A stretch of DNA of 64,000 nt from Cololabis saira. Taxonomy: Eukaryota; Chordata; Actinopteri; Beloniformes; Belonidae. Below the pieces are notes generated by a model. That model was not told where the DNA came from. It worked only from the letters and a program-made list of their open reading frames with translations, and searched no databases. Below are positions 46,725-58,110 of this stretch, in pieces; positions within the stretch are counted from its first letter, which is position 1, and every line of letters starts with the position of its first letter. The stretch spans positions 27,069,501-27,133,500 of the forward strand of contig NC_084592.1 in NCBI RefSeq assembly GCF_033807715.1, read 5' to 3'. The translations under genes were made by a program, and so were the position numbers.

Positions 46725-47418
46725 GGCCACGGTTACATGATGTTTTTTAATTCGGAATTAATTATTCCGAATTAAATAATTCCAAATTAAACTATTTTCT
46801 TTCGAGTTTACATGGAAATAGTAATTCTGAATTGAGGTTTACATGGAAAACATCGGCTTTATCCAATTCCGCTTAAGGTCCGAGGGTTGGGAAGGTTCTG
46901 ATTGGATAGGGGGGGCGGACCGGAAGTTGCGTCTACCGGGAAAAAAACAAACTTAGCCGCTTAGCCACTTAGCCGCTACAACTTTGAAAAGCTCACAATT
47001 TTTAAGTTTCCTGGCATCTGTGCTTTTAATTATTTCCAGGTCCTCCAAGCTATTTATCAAATAAATCATCTCGGCTCTTGACCACCGTTTACTGCGTGCT
47101 CCCATCTTGAAACTTTGTTTGAAAACAAGCCCAGCGTGGAATATAAGCGTCATTGCGACAGACGGGCGAGGGAACGAGCATGCGCAGAAAGACCGGAATT
47201 AATTTAAAGCGGAATAAGTGTATACATGATCGCGGAATTATTCTATTCGGATTTCAAATCGGAATAAACCGGCCACTTACTTCGGAATTAAGTTTAATTC
47301 GGAATGGCCATTTTCATTCGGAATTAGGTGTTTACATGGTCATTTTTACACATTTTAAATCAGATTTAATTTTAATTCTGAATTAAAGAGGAATTAAACT
47401 TCCCATGTAAACGCACTC
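46725..47418. mobile_element. Harbinger/ISL2EU-like element with remnant ORF
   Basis: The left end GGCCACGGTTACATG and the complement of the right end, GAGTGCGTTTACATG, are imperfect inverted repeats. An AT dinucleotide stands outside each end (46723-46724, 47419-47420), which suits the 2-bp AT target choice described for ISL2EU-type elements. The flanks inside are filled with GAATTAATTCGGAAT-like mirrored repeats. A Myb/SANT-like frame is kept on the minus strand. Termini are inexact, so the superfamily is inferred. Confidence 0.58.
46953..47105 (-). CDS. Myb/SANT-like DNA-binding fragment (transposon-derived)
   Basis: A frame of 50 codons begins MGARSKRWSRAEMIYLINSL and ends at a stop after KWLSG. 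The pattern W-S-x-A-E-x-x-x-L-I-x-x-L-E-D followed by a K/R-rich stretch and LFKVVAAKW fits the first two helices of the trihelix/Myb-like DNA-binding domains found in accessory proteins of Harbinger-type transposons and in host MSANTD genes. The third helix and everything after it are missing, so this is probably a truncated remnant. It is longer upstream in the same frame, but the chosen Met has the domain start right behind it. No splice partner is visible. Confidence 0.5.
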   Translation of the reverse strand: MGARSKRWSRAEMIYLINSLEDLEIIKSTDARKLKNCELFKVVAAKWLSG

Positions 47419-47549
47419 ATTGGTTGGTACATTTCTTGATGTCTTAATGAAATGTCTGTGACTATTCTTTGGTCAAAATACAACGGCCTTACAGTCCACA
47501 GCTTTATATTTTTTAAAGATTGTGTGGCACTAGCTTCAAAGTTTGGACA

Positions 47550-47692
47550 GGAAGGGGGTAGAGAGAGAGAATGGGGACGACATGCAGCAAAGGGTTTGCA
47601 GGCTGGGATTCAAACCTGCGACTACAGCAGGAGGACTATAGCCCCAGTACATGGGCCGCTTGCATTAACCACTGTGCCACCCAGCAGCCAGC
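47550..47692 (-). mobile_element. tRNA-derived SINE (antisense)
   Basis: On the minus strand the head has an A-box-like sequence TGGCACAGTGGT (47668-47679; 11 of 12 to TRGYNNARNNGG) and, 51 nt further, a B-box-like GGTTTGAATCC (47606-47616; 10 of 11 to GGTTCGANTCC). These are the internal RNA polymerase III promoter parts of a tRNA-related SINE. The following 'ctttgctgcatgtcgtcccc' and CT-rich end match a common teleost repeat. It is not a functional tRNA: the cloverleaf arms do not pair well and no acceptor stem is seen. Confidence 0.7.
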
Positions 47693-48124
47693 ACAGCTAC
47701 ATCTCCTCGTAGCAGCTAGTCTTGAGGGGAGGAGTCACACAATTGACTCTGCCCCTTATCCTCTCCTGGTGTGCGTCTTTTTAAAATTGATGGTACATAA
47801 TTGTGCTACCCTTTTCAGGGAAGCAAAGGCAGCATGATGTGAAGTTGGGCGGTCAAAGAGCATTTGGAGGCTTGATCATTCAACTCTGATGTAGGTCTGT
47901 GATGTCACAGAATCCTGCAAATCTGAACCACTCAGTGAATAACACATTTTAAGATCCACACTGACTCAAAATAAGTTGCAAAAAGAGTTATGTCAGAATT
48001 TTAGATTTGGTTGTCACTTAAGACGGTTAAATATATGGATTGAAGTTCAAAAATGAAGACATGAACTTGTGACATCAAGTTCATGTGATACAATATTGAA
48101 CAACAAATCCAAACTTGTTGTGAA

Positions 48125-48598
<474 letters not shown>

Positions 48599-48830
48599 GT
48601 CTTCTTTCTTTTTTTTTAAAGCAAAATGAAACTTAAAATTCTCTGAAATGCTTTGGTATTTTCATGCAGATTTGTGATTTACAGCATTTCCAGATGTCAT
48701 TCATGGCCAATACAACTAAATGAACCAGTGTGGAAGTACACATTTCTTTTCAGCACCTATACTCATTAGAAGCATTTTAACACTAACGTTCCACCTCCTT
48801 TGTCTCTTGTTTTTGGTTTCGTACTTGCAG

Positions 48831-48945
48831 CCAGAGGAGTTGGAGGCTGTCCATTCCCATACGTTCCGAGTAAAGGCCTTCAAGAAGACCAAGCACTGTG
48901 GCGCTTGCAAACAGACCATCATCGAGGACGGACTCATCTGCCGAG
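48831..48945 (+). CDS. tensin C1-domain exon (partial gene)
   Basis: The exon is bounded by TTGCAG|CCAGAG and CCGAG|GTAAGT and encodes 38 codons plus one base. The translation begins PEELEAVHSHTFRVKAFKK and ends EDGLICR. It supplies the first half of a C1 zinc finger: H37, then C50, C53 and C64 in the joined protein (H-x12-C-x2-C-x10-C). The x10 middle spacing is shorter than the x13-14 of protein kinase C-type C1 domains and is what tensins show. Tensins are cytoplasmic focal-adhesion adaptors that link integrin tails to actin; the C1 domain sits before the PTEN-like region in long isoforms. The atypical spacing argues against classical diacylglycerol binding. Closest in my judgement to tensin-1 or tensin-3 long forms; the paralogue cannot be settled from this exon. 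Confidence 0.83.
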
Positions 48946-48989
48946 GTAAGTGGATCAGTACGCACTGAAGTGACTGGGTCCCCACAGTG

Positions 48990-51900
48990 GTCCTGGACTG
49001 GTAGTGATTATATTACTTTTGGATGTCTTGCTGTGGTTTGACCTCTCACCTCGATATTCAGTCAATGAACCAAAAATGTTTTAATGACAGTGGTCAAAGT
49101 GCGCCGACTTTCCTAAAACCAGCATTAACTTGGGCTCGGATAGTAGTTTTTAAGAAGTGGAACTTCCCACGCTGGTGACTGAGAGCATCACTGAGGGCTT
49201 AGTGATGCATGTATATGTCACCTTCTCATTAAAGGTACAAGATTGTTTTTCAAAAGAAACATCAATATATCAAAAATACATTTTCAAGCTTCACCTTAAC
49301 CTAACTTTATTTTCTACTGAACTGATCAGAATCAGTGCACAACATGGGTTAAGAAGTGGTGACTTCACTTTGTGATGTCATAAATTATTTTCCAATTCAC
49401 CATGAAGGGTTGTTAAAGCCAACAATCAGAGCACCTGTAGATCAATCCTTTAATTAATCCCAGCATGCCCCAGACTCTCTCCGCCATTGATGTGGCTGGT
49501 CACAGCTGGTCTGCCTTGAAGAAATGAATTCCCAAGAGTGTCGCTGGAAGAACGAGAGTGGATCAAAAGGTCTCCATTGTGAACAAATGGTACGATGTTG
49601 CCTTTGAGCCAGTTAATAGAATTGATTTCCACAATCAGCTTCTCATAGATTACTAGTCAGAATATATCTATTGTAGCTATAAGAGCTTATTAAATCAATT
49701 CAATCTCATTCAAAATGTCATTCAAAATGATCCTCACCGATAAACTTATTCCAAATCCATCCAATGTTAGTAGGGGTTACCTAACACATTTCATCTGCCA
49801 TTGGTTATTTTCATAGTGATGAATAATCCAAGCAGTGTGGCTGCTTATGTTTCCTCTGTTCACAGCAAAAAGGGTATGAGGGGTTTCAGGGAAGGCGATA
49901 TACGTTCCAACATTCATCAGCGCTCTAGCTGGGAGGTCATCTAAGTCTACCTGGGGTCACCTTGGTGTCAGGGTTTATTCAGTTAAGTGACAGAAGAGGG
50001 CAAAAGAAGCTCTGTGGAAGCTAAAGGTTAAGAGCTTCTCAATTTCCTTAATGGTGTTTACTGAAAAAGCTGCGTGTTTAAGTGCTCATGACTCAAATAC
50101 TTTGATAAATGCAAATGTGTCAATGAAAGATTAAAAAAAAATAGATGTTTCAGTGTTCGCTTTAACAAAATGCGCTATGTGAGAACACAAACTTGGTCTC
50201 AGTAGGATCCTGTGGTGTCAAGAAGTTGTTTGTGCTTTTATTGTTCTTGAAAGTATATACAGATGGCATTGTGTACAACAGATGTAAAATATAAAACAAA
50301 TAAATAAAAACAGACTTTAATATGGTCAATATTTTAACAGTTTCAAAGCAACGGAGCATCTAAAGTGTGTGCAAGCAGATTACATCACAATTTAAGAAAG
50401 AATGATCTTGATCATCTGAGCTCATTACTGTGAATGTCTGTCTTCAGGCAGATAACTGCCAATGAAAGCTTGTGGTGGCGTGTAGTTTAATGTGTAGTTT
50501 GGCACACCAGAAGGAGAAACCCAGCTTGAAGATTTCCAAACCTGATCCACGTTGCAGATATAGTTCAGAAAAGTACAAGAATTCTCTGGATGATGGCGCC
50601 TTTTCAGCCTCTGCAAAAGCGTTTTCGATGAATACTTCAAGTTGTTCGTGCACACACACATCCTAATATTAGAAAAGAAAAACTTTGACTCATGGATGAA
50701 TGTGATTTATTCTGCTCTTAGATAAAACGTAAATCATGCAAATCTCCTTTTTTGTTCCAAGTTCAGCAGTTGTAAGACTTTTTCAGTGGGTGCAACTCCT
50801 GCAGCGTAAAACAAGATTTTGCAGGAAAATATTTTGCTGGCTCAGCATAGCACTCGTTTCCTGGACAAAGAATTACTTTTTAAACTCTTAATTTATTCTC
50901 ATGTGGTAAAGAAGGAAAAGTCCTATCCTCCTCCAACAATCATCCGTCTGATCTGCTTCAACTTTAGTATTAAAGTGTGAAGTTTGCAGATGACTGGATG
51001 AGGTGTGCAGGCGGTTCATAGCCATACTTGGAAGATGTGGATAATGAGGTGTTAGATATCTTTTTTGGGGGGGGCGCTGGGGGGCTATGCTGCTGCTGTC
51101 ATTTTCTCTTGCACAGATGAGCTTCAGTTGTTTTGCAGACAGTCACTTAAGTGTCCTCTTTCGCTGCCGCAGGAGAGCACCTGGGACCATCGTCTGCAAG
51201 AGTTGATTTATGGGGGAAGTAAACCTCGGTGACAAGACTGCACTGTACTGCGAGTGATTTAATTTACCAATTCTGTCTTCCCAGTAATAATCTGAGGTCT
51301 CCTCCCCATTGCGTGTCAGTGTGGCTCAAATTCACGTGGGCGCCACAAACCGGTCAGAGCCCCGCAGCATAGACGGGCCACACCGACCACTCTACTGGTT
51401 TTGGTCTCTTTTTCTGTCTTGTGATCCATTTTTACAAAAGTGGAGATGAAGTGGGGCTGTGGGTGATTTTAAAAGTTTGGAGATTTGCATGGAATCCGTA
51501 ATGTGTTCCATACCTGCTTCAAACTTTGAAATGGTGAGGATTACATTTTAGCCGGTTGGACTGTTGAGTCGATCCAATGAACATCTTCACGTTGGTATTC
51601 TTGTTCTGGATTTTTAGGATAGGTATCAAATCATAGCTTTATGAAGCAACAGGTAGGTATACAGTACAAGACAAGCCAAAGGTACAGTAAATCTGCTCCG
51701 AGTACTGTGATGTTATAGATGAGTCAACTAACGTGAAGAAGAACAGCATTTATTTTGAGAAGGGAAAAGTTTAAAAGCAGCACCGCAGATGTTAAAATGA
51801 CTGTGAATCATCTCTGAGAGCCAGATTTATGCTCTCGTATTTGAATGCACTCGTACTATATGGACCGCGCTCGTCAACAACTCACTGCAGAGGTTGGAGA

Positions 51901-54060
51901 TGAGAAGAGCCGTACTCGCAGCAACAATCCCCCACATCCCCCTGAGCAGTAAACAACTATTCAAAATGCTTCATAATGACACATTTGTTTAATTTAAACA
52001 ATATAAGTTGCCTAGACGGCAATGCCAGACTTTATCTGTCACTACCTACATAGCCTTTTTGATAAATACAAGCACAATAAAACTCAGCAGCAGCATTTCA
52101 TCTCAATGCAACAACAGATTTCCATCACACAGCTATCTATAGTCACTGGGAAACAAGTCAAGAGAGAGTGAAAACTTTAAGGAAAACAACTTGTGTTGGG
52201 GATGCTCTCATTACAGCGTTCCTCTCGTGCAGATGTAGCTTAATTAAAATGAGATTTTATCTGCAGCTGATACCGAGGACCACAGTCAGAAGCTTACTGT
52301 TTGTCTCCACACTGTTGCGTCCGTCTGTTATCTACCATTGATGGTCACATGGCATTGAACTCGGGGACAGATATTGACCCAGAAGAGTAAATGGTGAAGC
52401 GGACCTGTGTAACTATATCATCATTTCGAAAAAGGTTTCCGGTTACGTCTATCCACTTCTCAATGGCTTGAATCAAAAGTGGCTGGACTTCCTTGTCTTG
52501 ATTCTAGTAAACGTTTCCCCCTTTCATCCAAAAAGCTTCGTCATTAAAGGTGAATAGTCTTCAAGAACCAAGAGGAAAAAAAAGCAACAGGTTTTTGTTA
52601 AAGCCTGTGAGAACTGCCATGACCTGGATGACTGGTCTCCTGCAGCATACCGCCTGCATGCATCTTCACAAAATCAATCCTGCAAAGATCCACCCCCTCC
52701 TATCACTTTGCTGCATTTCAGTGCCAAGCTTGTTTCCTGATCTTTGCGTAAAGCTCGACTATAAATTAGTTTAGATTTTCTCATCTGACTCCACCATAAA
52801 TGGAATAAGCTGATTACGCAACATGTTTTGGGTGATGGGTCAGAATGGAGCCTCGTGAGAGCCACTCCCTCAGTGCGACAGAACCGCCTTTCTGCCACTT
52901 GTTTACCAACATTCTGCAGTCACATGGTCTCGTAATGACAGGAGCACTTGGACTTCCTCTCTCTTCAGCCGTTGCCAGGATACGGGATATTTAACAAAAG
53001 CATGTTGACGCAGGTTGGAACCACAGTTTTCCATTAAAAAAAAAAGTCTCTATGTGGTAGAGAGGGCAGGAACTAGCTTTTATACTCTTGTTCTGTAGTG
53101 CAGTTTGCGTACGGAGGCAGGACAATAGAGCACGCAGAGCATGTAAAGCAAAAGGTCAAGCAGATGTAATCATGTGATGTCATACAAGTGATTTATTAAG
53201 TATTGTTTCGATTTAAACGGAAGGTCAAAGCAGTCTTCCTGCTGGCCAGAACATCCATAACCATTTTAGCAACTAAAGCAATCTTTTAAGCAAAACTGTT
53301 TTTTCTTTTTCCAATTTTCTGCAAAGGGGTTTGTATGAGCACGGATCTGCAAAGACTGATGAGAGACACACTACAAAAGCAGGTGTGTGTGTCTGAGGGA
53401 GAGTGAAGGTTATCTCAGCTCGGTTCTAGACTGCTTAGCTCATCCAGCTGGTATGCAGCAAACCCCAAAGAGAGAAAAAACACATACAGACAGAACTGGC
53501 TCCATAAAGAGCTTTAATATTATGCACTGACGTTAAGACTTTCTTAGATAATGAAAACGTAACATAGCACCTAGTAAAAATAGTGTGATCACCCTGCAAG
53601 CAAGTTTATATCACACTTGAAGACACAGATTTGCGTGTAAACAAAGCCATAAGAATGATTTGTTTCTTTGGTGCAAGTCAATATGGAGAGTAGATGGATG
53701 ATGATTACTGGATTTCTGTGGATGATTAGTAGTTACAGGCGCCCAGTCCAACACTATTATCTTAATCTGCTAAACTGAGTAGACCAGGACTTTCCATGAG
53801 CAATAATGAAGGAAAACTGACTCCCTGTGCAGTGGATGTGAGTGGAAAAGATTTGGGATGAAAATCTTTCCTTTTCTGAGCTTCATCACACCACTAAGCA
53901 GATATACTGTACATACATCAATCTGAAGTTTATGCTCTTATAACTCCGATAAGATTCCTTAATATTCACTCAAGTATCAGTTACCATAAGGAGAAATAGG
54001 TCAGTTTTTGATAAAGAGGAATACCTGTAAAAGAAGTGCCGTTAAGGAGCAGTTAATGCA
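48990..54060. other. intron sequence without recognised gene
   Basis: No exon, RNA gene or sizeable repeat recognised. A stretch with a TTTGTGATGTCATAA core near 49367 may be a diverged dispersed repeat. The rest looks unique. Confidence 0.4.
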
Positions 54061-54064
54061 GCAA

Positions 54065-54083
54065 GGGCGCCATCTGCTGGCCA
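54065..54083 (-). promoter_or_regulatory. CTCF-like motif
   Basis: Read on the minus strand, TGGCCAGCAGATGGCGCCC matches the vertebrate CTCF core in TGGCCA, CAG and GGCGC blocks (about 15 of 19). It stands just outside the left end of the IS630/Tc1-like element. Motif match only. Confidence 0.4.
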
Positions 54084-54518
54084 GATAGAAATATTAAAGT
54101 TGAAATTGACGCAGTTCAGTCATCAATTAACAGCAGTGCTTTACAGTTTTTTACGATTGAATAAACACTAAAATCTAAAGTTTTGCCCAATTATCAAAAC
54201 CTTACACTCAAGGAGCAAAACTCGGCCCCAGATTTGCACCACTGTAAGCACAATGAGTCCATTCACACTTTGTGCAAAACAATACACACAGTGATTTGAA
54301 ACACTAACACACACGTCTATGCATTAGACACAGAAGTATATCAAGATGTCACTTCCTTGCACTTCTAAAGCACTGACTGTCAAATGACCACACCTATGAG
54401 CCAGTTGATTGAACACTGCCATCAGGTGTGCAAACACAAGATTGCTTAATTGTAGACACACCAATCAGGTTTAAGCACTATAAAAATGCAGCAGGTGATT
54501 TCACCAAACTTAACCAAA

Positions 54519-55549
54519 ATGGAAGGAAGAGGAAGAGTGAGGATGAGAGGGGGAATCGGAGAAGGAGGAGAAGGAGGAGAAGGAGGCAGAGGCCGTGCCA
54601 GAGGTAGAGGCCGAGGTAGAGGAAGAGGAAGAGGAAGAGGAAGACTTCAAGCAGGAAGAGGTGAAGCTGAAAGGAGAAGAGGTCCAACTTTAAGCAATGA
54701 AATTTGCGCAACTCTTGTGGACCATGTTGTGAACCATGGATTGACGCTGAGGGAGGCTGGACTGAGAGTCCAGCCAAATCTCAGCAGATTCACCGTGGCA
54801 TCTGTCATAAGGGCATTCAGACTGGAAAACAGGTACAAAAATTACCTGTTTACAGCTTCTTACTGTATGCACCCCATATCAGCACTTTTGATACCCCTTC
54901 CTGTGACATTTTACAGTAGGTTACATGTATTTTGTTCTACATAGGATTGAGGGTCGAGTACAACGAGGAGGAAGGGCTCCCATTTTCACACCACTGCAGG
55001 AGAGGGAGATTTTGAATATGGTTTTGGTAAATAATGCCATCAGGCTTCGTGAAATCCAGGCCAAAATTATTGAAGACCAAATCATCTTTCAGAATGTGAA
55101 TCTGGTCTCTCTGTCCACCATAGCTCATATCCTGAAGGCACATCAGGTACAAATGAAACAGATCTACCGAGTGCCTTTTGAGAGGAACTCAGAGAGGGTG
55201 GGGTCCTCCACCGCCATGCCAACATGGGTCCGTATAAAACACCTCACGTCCTTACATTTTTGGACAGAGTATACAACCTCACAATCATAAATAACATGCA
55301 GATCCAATACATTGTCACCTGGGACAATGTTTACAGTAATTCCACCGCTCTGCACTGGTTCAGAACTGGTTTACGCAGCACCCACATTACACAGTCCTTT
55401 TCCTGCCACCATATTCTCCATTTCTTAACCCAATTGAAGAATTTTTCTCTGCATGGCGGTGGAAGGTTTACGATCTGCACCCCCTGGCTCGGGTAGCCCT
55501 CATTCAGGCCATGGAGGCCTGTGACCAGATTGAGGTTTGTACAGGATAA
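54519..55549 (+). pseudogene. IS630/Tc1-like transposase, internally deleted
   Basis: From ATG 54519 (an in-frame ATG also lies at 54486) the protein opens with an Arg-Gly/Glu-rich tract, then a helix-turn-helix region (LSNEICATLVDHVVNHGLTL, LREAGLRVQPN). A 112-nt GT-AG intron (54833-54944) is needed to continue in frame into RGGRAPIFTPLQEREILNMV and IYRVPFERNSERV. Directly after that the reading jumps to HRHANMGPYKTPHVLTFLDR. In relatives, as I recall them, a long segment with the first catalytic Asp lies between the two, so it has been deleted here. The second Asp (TWDNV) remains, then a one-base frameshift near 55355, then the Glu motif FLNPIEEFFSAWRWKVYDLH. The enzyme would be inactive. 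Fits the DDE_3-type cut-and-paste transposases common in fish. Confidence 0.78.
54833..54944 (+). other. intron inside the transposase
   Basis: GAAAACAG|GTACAA to CTACATAG|GATTGAGG. Removing it joins ...LENR to IEGRV without a frame change, and a polypyrimidine-like TTTTGTTCTAC precedes the AG. Confidence 0.65.
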
Positions 55550-56534
55550 AATGTTATGTTCATGAAAACTGGGAAATGCTTTTTTTTTTTTCGCCATGTT
55601 GGCTTGAGTATAGCCTATGGAAAAAAATAAATAACATTGTCAACAGCATTAGTCTTGTCTCCTGTGTGGTGTCTACAGTAATGCATACAAGTGTGTTTAG
55701 TGTTCACTGTGTATTGTTTTGCAAAAAGTGTGAGCAGACATTGTGTTTACAGATGTGCAAATCCGAGCAATGTTTTGCAAATTCACTGTGTGCTTCACCC
55801 ATACTACTCTATGCACTTAGAAGCAGAATTAGCCGGAAGTGTTTAAGGTTTTCAACAGCAGAGTGTAACTGGTGCAAACAGAGTTAAGTCATATGCAACG
55901 TGTGTGTTTCATATGGTAAAAAAATATGGTTTTGATAAGTTAGTGTATAGTTTTTACAAGAGTGGTTCATTTTGCAAAGGAGCTAAGGTGTTTTGCTAAT
56001 TGGGTATGTGGTTGTGCTATTCGTGTGTTGGGTTTTGCTAAACAAAACAAAACAATCAAAATTGTGTTTATTCAATCGTAAAAAACTGTAATTAAAAATA
56101 AGTGCACATACTCGTCCTATTGGCCTGCTGCATTTATCGTCTTATTGTCCAGAATTGACAAAGAACAAAGCCAGCTCTAAATCAAATCCACATGAGTCAA
56201 ATTAAAAGTGCCATGGAGCCACGTTTTTTTACTTCAACCTTCATGGTGTTAACATGGCATGGAAAATATTGAAAAATAAAGGTATAGAATAAAAGCACCT
56301 CAAAAAACATGAAGAAGTGGAAAAATATTACTGTTTCCTTCTGTAAAATAGATGTCTTTTCAGTATTAGGGCCTGGCCTCTGCAAACTCCACGTCATTTA
56401 TATAATTTTACCTTTTACCTAAACATATAAACAACACCTACGTCCACTTGAACGCATACACAACATGAAGTGTGCCATGACGTGGACGGCAAGCGTTTTG
56501 CATCAAAACAAAATGTGTATTTTGAGGCTATATA

Positions 56535-56546
56535 TATATGTATGCA

Positions 56547-56640
<94 letters not shown>
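56535..56640. repeat. (TATG)n(TG)n microsatellite
   Basis: A few TATG/CATG units pass into about 45 TG units. Confidence 0.96.
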
Positions 56641-56642
<2 letters not shown>

Positions 56643-57217
56643 AAAGCCGGGAAAAGCCCGGTACTCACTCTTTGGGGGGGTTGAAAGCGTCAGTACTGCA
56701 TACTGGTGCATACCGGCCCATTTAAAGCCCAGATTAACAGTCACCTCATCACGTGCTTGTTCAAGGCAGGTCTCGTATAGCAATATAATTATAATTTAAA
56801 TATAAATAAATATAATTTGGTGTAGATATGAACTCCAACATTGCCAGAAGGGGAACTTTTGACATTTTGGTGCAACGATCCTTGTCTGTAAAAAGGCGAC
56901 AGTGAATAAGTCTTGATGGAGGAGTCCACTTTCTATATACCAGTATGCGTATTTCACATACTGACACATTACTTCCCTTCACACCATGTTGAAGAACTCA
57001 AACATATTTCACATGTTTTGTACATCTAAGACATATATTGTATAATCTGTCTGTTGTCTATAACTGATGCTAGGTGAGGTTGAAGGCTCTTATATTTGTC
57101 TGTTCTGTTACAGCCTCTTGTGACAGTCTGCTGAGAGAATTCAAATTATGATATTTTAGCTGACGTGAAGAGAGTGACGTCTCTCAACTATATATAATAG
57201 ATGGCAAATTTGCAGGA

Positions 57218-57280
57218 TTTAGTTTATCTATCTATTTTATCTATTAAAGGTTTATCTTATCTTATCTTATCTTATCTGTC
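57218..57280. repeat. TCTAT/TTATC simple repeat
   Basis: Short TATC/CTAT units followed by five TTATC units. It may be the tail of a retroposon, but no body is recognisable. Confidence 0.8.
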
Positions 57281-58091
57281 CCACCATGGCATTTCCCCAA
57301 CTGGCTTAGCCAGCTCTTAATATACAGTAACTAAGAAAATAGAACTTGAAAAAAAGAAAATTCTGCCAATAATAAAAAAGACAATATAAGTGATTATGAT
57401 GACAATGTGTCATCTGTAAATACATCACTCCTTTCTAAAGTAAACCTGTAAAATGGAAAGAAAATACAAACAATCTTAAAAAAAGAGGCACTTAAAAGAA
57501 ACAACTTGAGGAATATCTTGCAACTAATTCATAGAATTATAACAGATGTGTAACGTAATTGTAAAACTGCAAATTGTAAAACTGTGTAAGAATGATGTTC
57601 ATTAGTTCCTGTGAAGACTTTGAATGTCTCGTCGTCTACAGGACATAATACTATCAGAGGATTTCAAGAATCAGAAGAAATTTCTGTACGCAGGAGACGA
57701 GCCTGATAAACAATATTTGTAGTCGGAAATCAAAATAGATGCAAGACTAGTAATGGAAGTGATGGCACTGGCTCCGAAACACAACTGGAAATCACCATAA
57801 GAACACAGTTTGTTGTGCCAACCACAAATGAAGGTTCAAGCTTTATTGTGCAAAGAAAAATACATACAGTATATGCATGTCATTTCCTCAATTTAAACAT
57901 TTTATTAAACATTTTATTGATTTGTGTTTATGTATGACATTGCATTCTGTTTTTATTTACTTCATAAAGTGTTTTATTGTATTTTTTAAGTAGTGGTTGT
58001 GTTTAGAGTTATGACTGTATTTGTGTTCTGTTTGGAAAGATAATAAATCAGTTATGTTAAAAAATATATACCGGTATATTCAATGGTATTA

Positions 58092-58110
58092 TCGCCACCA
58101 GGTGTCAGCA
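58092..58110 (+). promoter_or_regulatory. weak CTCF-like motif
   Basis: TCGCCACCAGGTGTCAGCA keeps the GCCACCAGG part of the CTCF core, but the second half diverges. Its CACCAGGTG also contains an E-box, CAGGTG. Low confidence. Confidence 0.2.

Larger units (their letters stand above)
54144..56088 (+). mobile_element. IS630/Tc1-like transposon with perfect 25-bp ends
   Basis: The outermost 25 bases of both ends (CAGTTTTTTACGATTGAATA... at 54144-54168; mirror at 56064-56088) are perfect inverted copies. TA dinucleotides border the element (54142-54143 and 56089-56090), the target duplication expected of the IS630-Tc1-mariner superfamily. It holds a deleted, intron-containing transposase on the + strand. 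The perfect ends show that the copy is relatively recent or was mobilised in trans after its enzyme had been damaged. Confidence 0.83.

Noticed and set aside
47595..47692. A functional tRNA gene on the minus strand
   Set aside because: A and B boxes are present but stems do not pair and the right flank continues into a common repeat, so it is a SINE head.
48716..48985. 89-codon minus-strand frame over the C1 exon
   Set aside because: Shadow of the real + strand exon, which is fixed by splice sites and zinc ligands.
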